DNA of 64,000 nt, taken from assembly GCF_002079055.1 (NCBI RefSeq), contig NC_047500.1:1-64000 (forward strand), read 5' to 3'. Shown piece after piece: positions 62,123 through 64,000 of this stretch; the stretch's first letter is position 1, and each line of letters starts with the position of its first letter. The stretch is from Saccharomyces paradoxus (lineage: Eukaryota; Ascomycota; Saccharomycetes; Saccharomycetales; Saccharomycetaceae). A model generated the notes under the pieces. That model did not search any database and was not told the origin of the DNA. It saw nothing but the letters and a program-made list of their open reading frames with translations. The translations under genes and the position numbers were made by a program.

Positions 62123-63376
62123 ATGTCACAAAGAAAACGATACTCATTGAACGTCGTCACGTCCCCGTCGATACCGTCGCCGACGCCCAGTGCACCGCTA
62201 CGGACTAGTGAATCCAATTGGGAAGCTGCGTCGACAGCAGGTGTTGCATCTTCATTCCTCCCGAATTCTCATCACGGTGGTACGGTTTTGAATCCTGGGT
62301 TGGGCATAATGAGATCTCCCTCGCTGAACAAGTCTGGTGCGTTTGGCCGGTCCGGCAGCAGTGGTTCCAGTGCGGTGATAGAACCGTCCAACATAAAGTT
62401 GCTGCTAATTGGAGATGCAAATGTAGGAAAAACAGCTATGATTCTAAGCTATTGTCATGAATTGATGACACGAGCGGAAATGTCGCGGTCGGTGCGACTG
62501 AGGCACCAACAGCAACAGCAACATAGAGACTTGAGGTTGAAGAAAACTGTGGTGAATCATAGGTTAAGCATGAAAGAGAAAAGGAAACGGTACAGCTCTA
62601 ACGATTTTGAAAAGGAGTTTAAAGATATTAGTCATTTTACAGACAAAACCAGCGATTTCGGAAACCCGAACATCAGTGATGATAACAGCCACGAAATGGT
62701 GGATCCCAATGAGATTGTCATTGAAACCAGAAGCACTATCGGGATAGACATCAAGACGAACTTGGTCAACATAGATAACCGGTTTTTTAATGTTATACTC
62801 TGGGACACTGCGGGGCAAGAACGGTATCAAAACGCAATCATTCCATCACTATATAAGAAGACAAATGCGGTGATATTGACTTACGATATAACAAACGCGA
62901 AGTCCTTTCAAAACTGCATGGAGCGGTGGGCAGTACAGGCCTTGGAGAACTTTTCTTCCCAGGATTTGTCCAAGGCAAGATTCTTTCTGGTAGGTAACAA
63001 GATCGACCTTTATAAGGAAAGGCAAGTAACTCATTATGACGTTATGCAGATGGTTCAGGAAATGCAGCTGAAACATGGTATCAAAATATCGGGAAACTTC
63101 GAAGTAAGTTGTAAATGGGTCAATGTGGTGGAAAGGACAATGAATATGGTAATATTAGACCTGGTTGAGAACGGATGTTTCGAAAACAATGATCCCTGTG
63201 TACCGATCACGGCATCTGACGAGTTCCAGGGACAGGAACAAGAATTCCATGATACAGTAGAAGAACCCTTTAATATTACTCGGCAACGTCAGCAACAATT
63301 TGAGAAAAATAACACGGTGGATATTACAAAACCTAACGACGACATTACGAATAACCAATCGATTTGTTGCGTTTAG
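62123..63376 (+). CDS. YPT11: Rab GTPase Ypt11
   Basis: Ypt11 is a Rab GTPase that binds Myo2 and promotes inheritance of mitochondria, late Golgi and cortical ER into the bud. The protein has 417 residues, long for a Rab. An N-terminal Ser-rich extension (1-90) precedes the G1 P-loop GDANVGKT (97-104). A family-specific insertion (about 110-195) sits before the switch region [21 protein letters not shown] and the CK variant of the SAK motif (EVSCKWV) follow. It ends ICCV, a prenylation signal. It is complete. Confidence 0.97.
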   Translation: MSQRKRYSLNVVTSPSIPSPTPSAPLRTSESNWEAASTAGVASSFLPNSHHGGTVLNPGLGIMRSPSLNKSGAFGRSGSSGSSAVIEPSNIKLLLIGDANVGKTAMILSYCHELMTRAEMSRSVRLRHQQQQQHRDLRLKKTVVNHRLSMKEKRKRYSSNDFEKEFKDISHFTDKTSDFGNPNISDDNSHEMVDPNEIVIETRSTIGIDIKTNLVNIDNRFFNVILWDTAGQERYQNAIIPSLYKKTNAVILTYDITNAKSFQNCMERWAVQALENFSSQDLSKARFFLVGNKIDLYKERQVTHYDVMQMVQEMQLKHGIKISGNFEVSCKWVNVVERTMNMVILDLVENGCFENNDPCVPITASDEFQGQEQEFHDTVEEPFNITRQRQQQFEKNNTVDITKPNDDITNNQSICCV

Positions 63377-63793
63377 TCTCCGACAAAGTATTCAACAAGT
63401 TTTGCAGGTTACCATTGCCAAATACACGAATGTTATTATATATATGAATATAGACGCATTATACAATTCTACAATCTATACCATTGTAAAACTAATTATT
63501 ATCACTCACTATTGTTCTCATTTGTCAGTATATTTTTTAACGTTTTGGTCGAAATTAACTGAAAGTTTGGATCTGTCATGATTGCCATCGGTAGTTTTAC
63601 ACATTGAATTTTAAAAAAACACAATCTATTTATTTTGGTTCCAGCTATATTGATGATGATGAATGTACATATAAAATGGCAAAATTTAAATAAATAAATT
63701 ATTTAAAATCAATTTTGTTTGAGTTAAACGATAATACTATAGTATAATGATAATATTAATAAAAATCTTAGCTTTTTATTTTTAACAACTCGT
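63377..63793. other. YPT11-RPS19B convergent spacer, no gene seen
   Basis: This 417-bp AT-rich spacer lies between the stops of YPT11 and RPS19B. One short open frame overlaps the YPT11 end and has no recognisable product. Confidence 0.5.
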
Positions 63794-64000
63794 TTATTCG
63801 TCTTCTTCCAAAGTTTGAGCGGCAATACGATCCAAATCTCTTTGACCGTTTTCAGAGATTCTTCTACCACCCTTTGGAGAGATTTCGACAATACCAATTT
63901 TTTCCAAAGATTGCAAGACCTTTCTGTTGATAGAACCGGAAGCATCAATGTGCTTGTATGGTCTGACACCTCTGCTCTTGGCACCACCGTACAATTTGTT
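63794..64000 (-). CDS. RPS19B: Ribosomal protein S19B, 3' part (cut by window edge)
   Basis: This is the C-terminal 68 residues of cytosolic ribosomal protein eS19, a small-subunit protein needed for 18S rRNA maturation. The visible part reads NKLYGGAKSRGVRPYKHI then SGSINRKVLQSLEKIGIVEI and ends AAQTLEEDE. The full protein is 144 residues, so about half, including the expected 5' intron, lies beyond the right edge. The A and B copies are nearly identical in protein, so the name rests on gene order after YPT11. Confidence 0.95.
   Translation of the reverse strand, partial: NKLYGGAKSRGVRPYKHIDASGSINRKVLQSLEKIGIVEISPKGGRRISENGQRDLDRIAAQTLEEDE

Noticed and set aside
63300-63581. 93-codon plus-strand ORF after YPT11
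   Set aside because: It overlaps the YPT11 end in another frame and runs into AT-rich spacer, with no recognisable product.

Overview
This window is the left end of Saccharomyces cerevisiae chromosome XIV, reading inward from the telomere. It begins in a C1-3A telomeric tract. It then crosses a long Y' subtelomeric element (helicase ORF on the minus strand), an internal telomeric tract with CCCTAA repeats, and an X element. Unique sequence follows, with the chromosome XIV gene order COS1, DDI3, SNO2, SNZ2, THI12, AAD14, RPD3, PEX6 and so on to RPS19B, which is cut by the right edge. Genes were recognised from their translated products. No database was searched, and comparisons with the S288C reference are from memory.

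Region 1 (1 to about 13.2 kb) is subtelomeric. It holds the Y' element, the X element with an Abf1 site and an ACS-like match, and a solo Ty1/Ty2-type delta LTR with an intact 5-bp target duplication just upstream of COS1. About 3.3 kb lies between COS1 and DDI3, which I recall as roughly 1.3 kb longer than in S288C. This segment carries two ORFs I do not recall from the reference. One is a small ORF with a signal peptide. The other is a complete 127-residue glyoxalase/VOC protein of the GLOD5/YaeR type, divergent from the cyanamide hydratase gene DDI3. A perfect match to the Fzf1 CS2 motif lies between the last two. This pair is the most interesting part of the window.

Region 2 (13.2 to 19 kb) is the duplicated subtelomeric metabolic block. 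SNO2 and SNZ2 are the two subunits of pyridoxal 5'-phosphate synthase. THI12 uses PLP and its own histidine to make the thiamine pyrimidine precursor. AAD14 is an aldo-keto reductase. Vitamin B6 synthesis thus sits beside the step that consumes it.

Region 3 (19.7 to 64 kb) is compact core chromosome. Its genes cover histone deacetylation (RPD3), peroxisome import (PEX6), mitochondrial import and assembly (MDJ2, ZIM17, ATP11, MRPS18), cell wall (EGT2, KRE1), lipid and membrane trafficking (PFA3, FIG4, LEM3, YPT11), transport (VNX1, HXT14), RNA processing and ribosome biogenesis (PFS2, KRI1), replication (RFA2, with a 7-nt first exon and two MCB sites), signalling and cell cycle (MCK1, STB1, SKP2), metabolism (PHA2, DAL82), EMW1, BXI1 and an alpha/beta hydrolase. 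Most neighbours are convergent or divergent with short spacers. Several proteins (KRE1, PFS2, STB1, KRI1, DAL82, COS1, YRF1) differ by a few residues from the lengths I recall for S288C, mostly in low-complexity tracts, so this is probably a non-reference strain.
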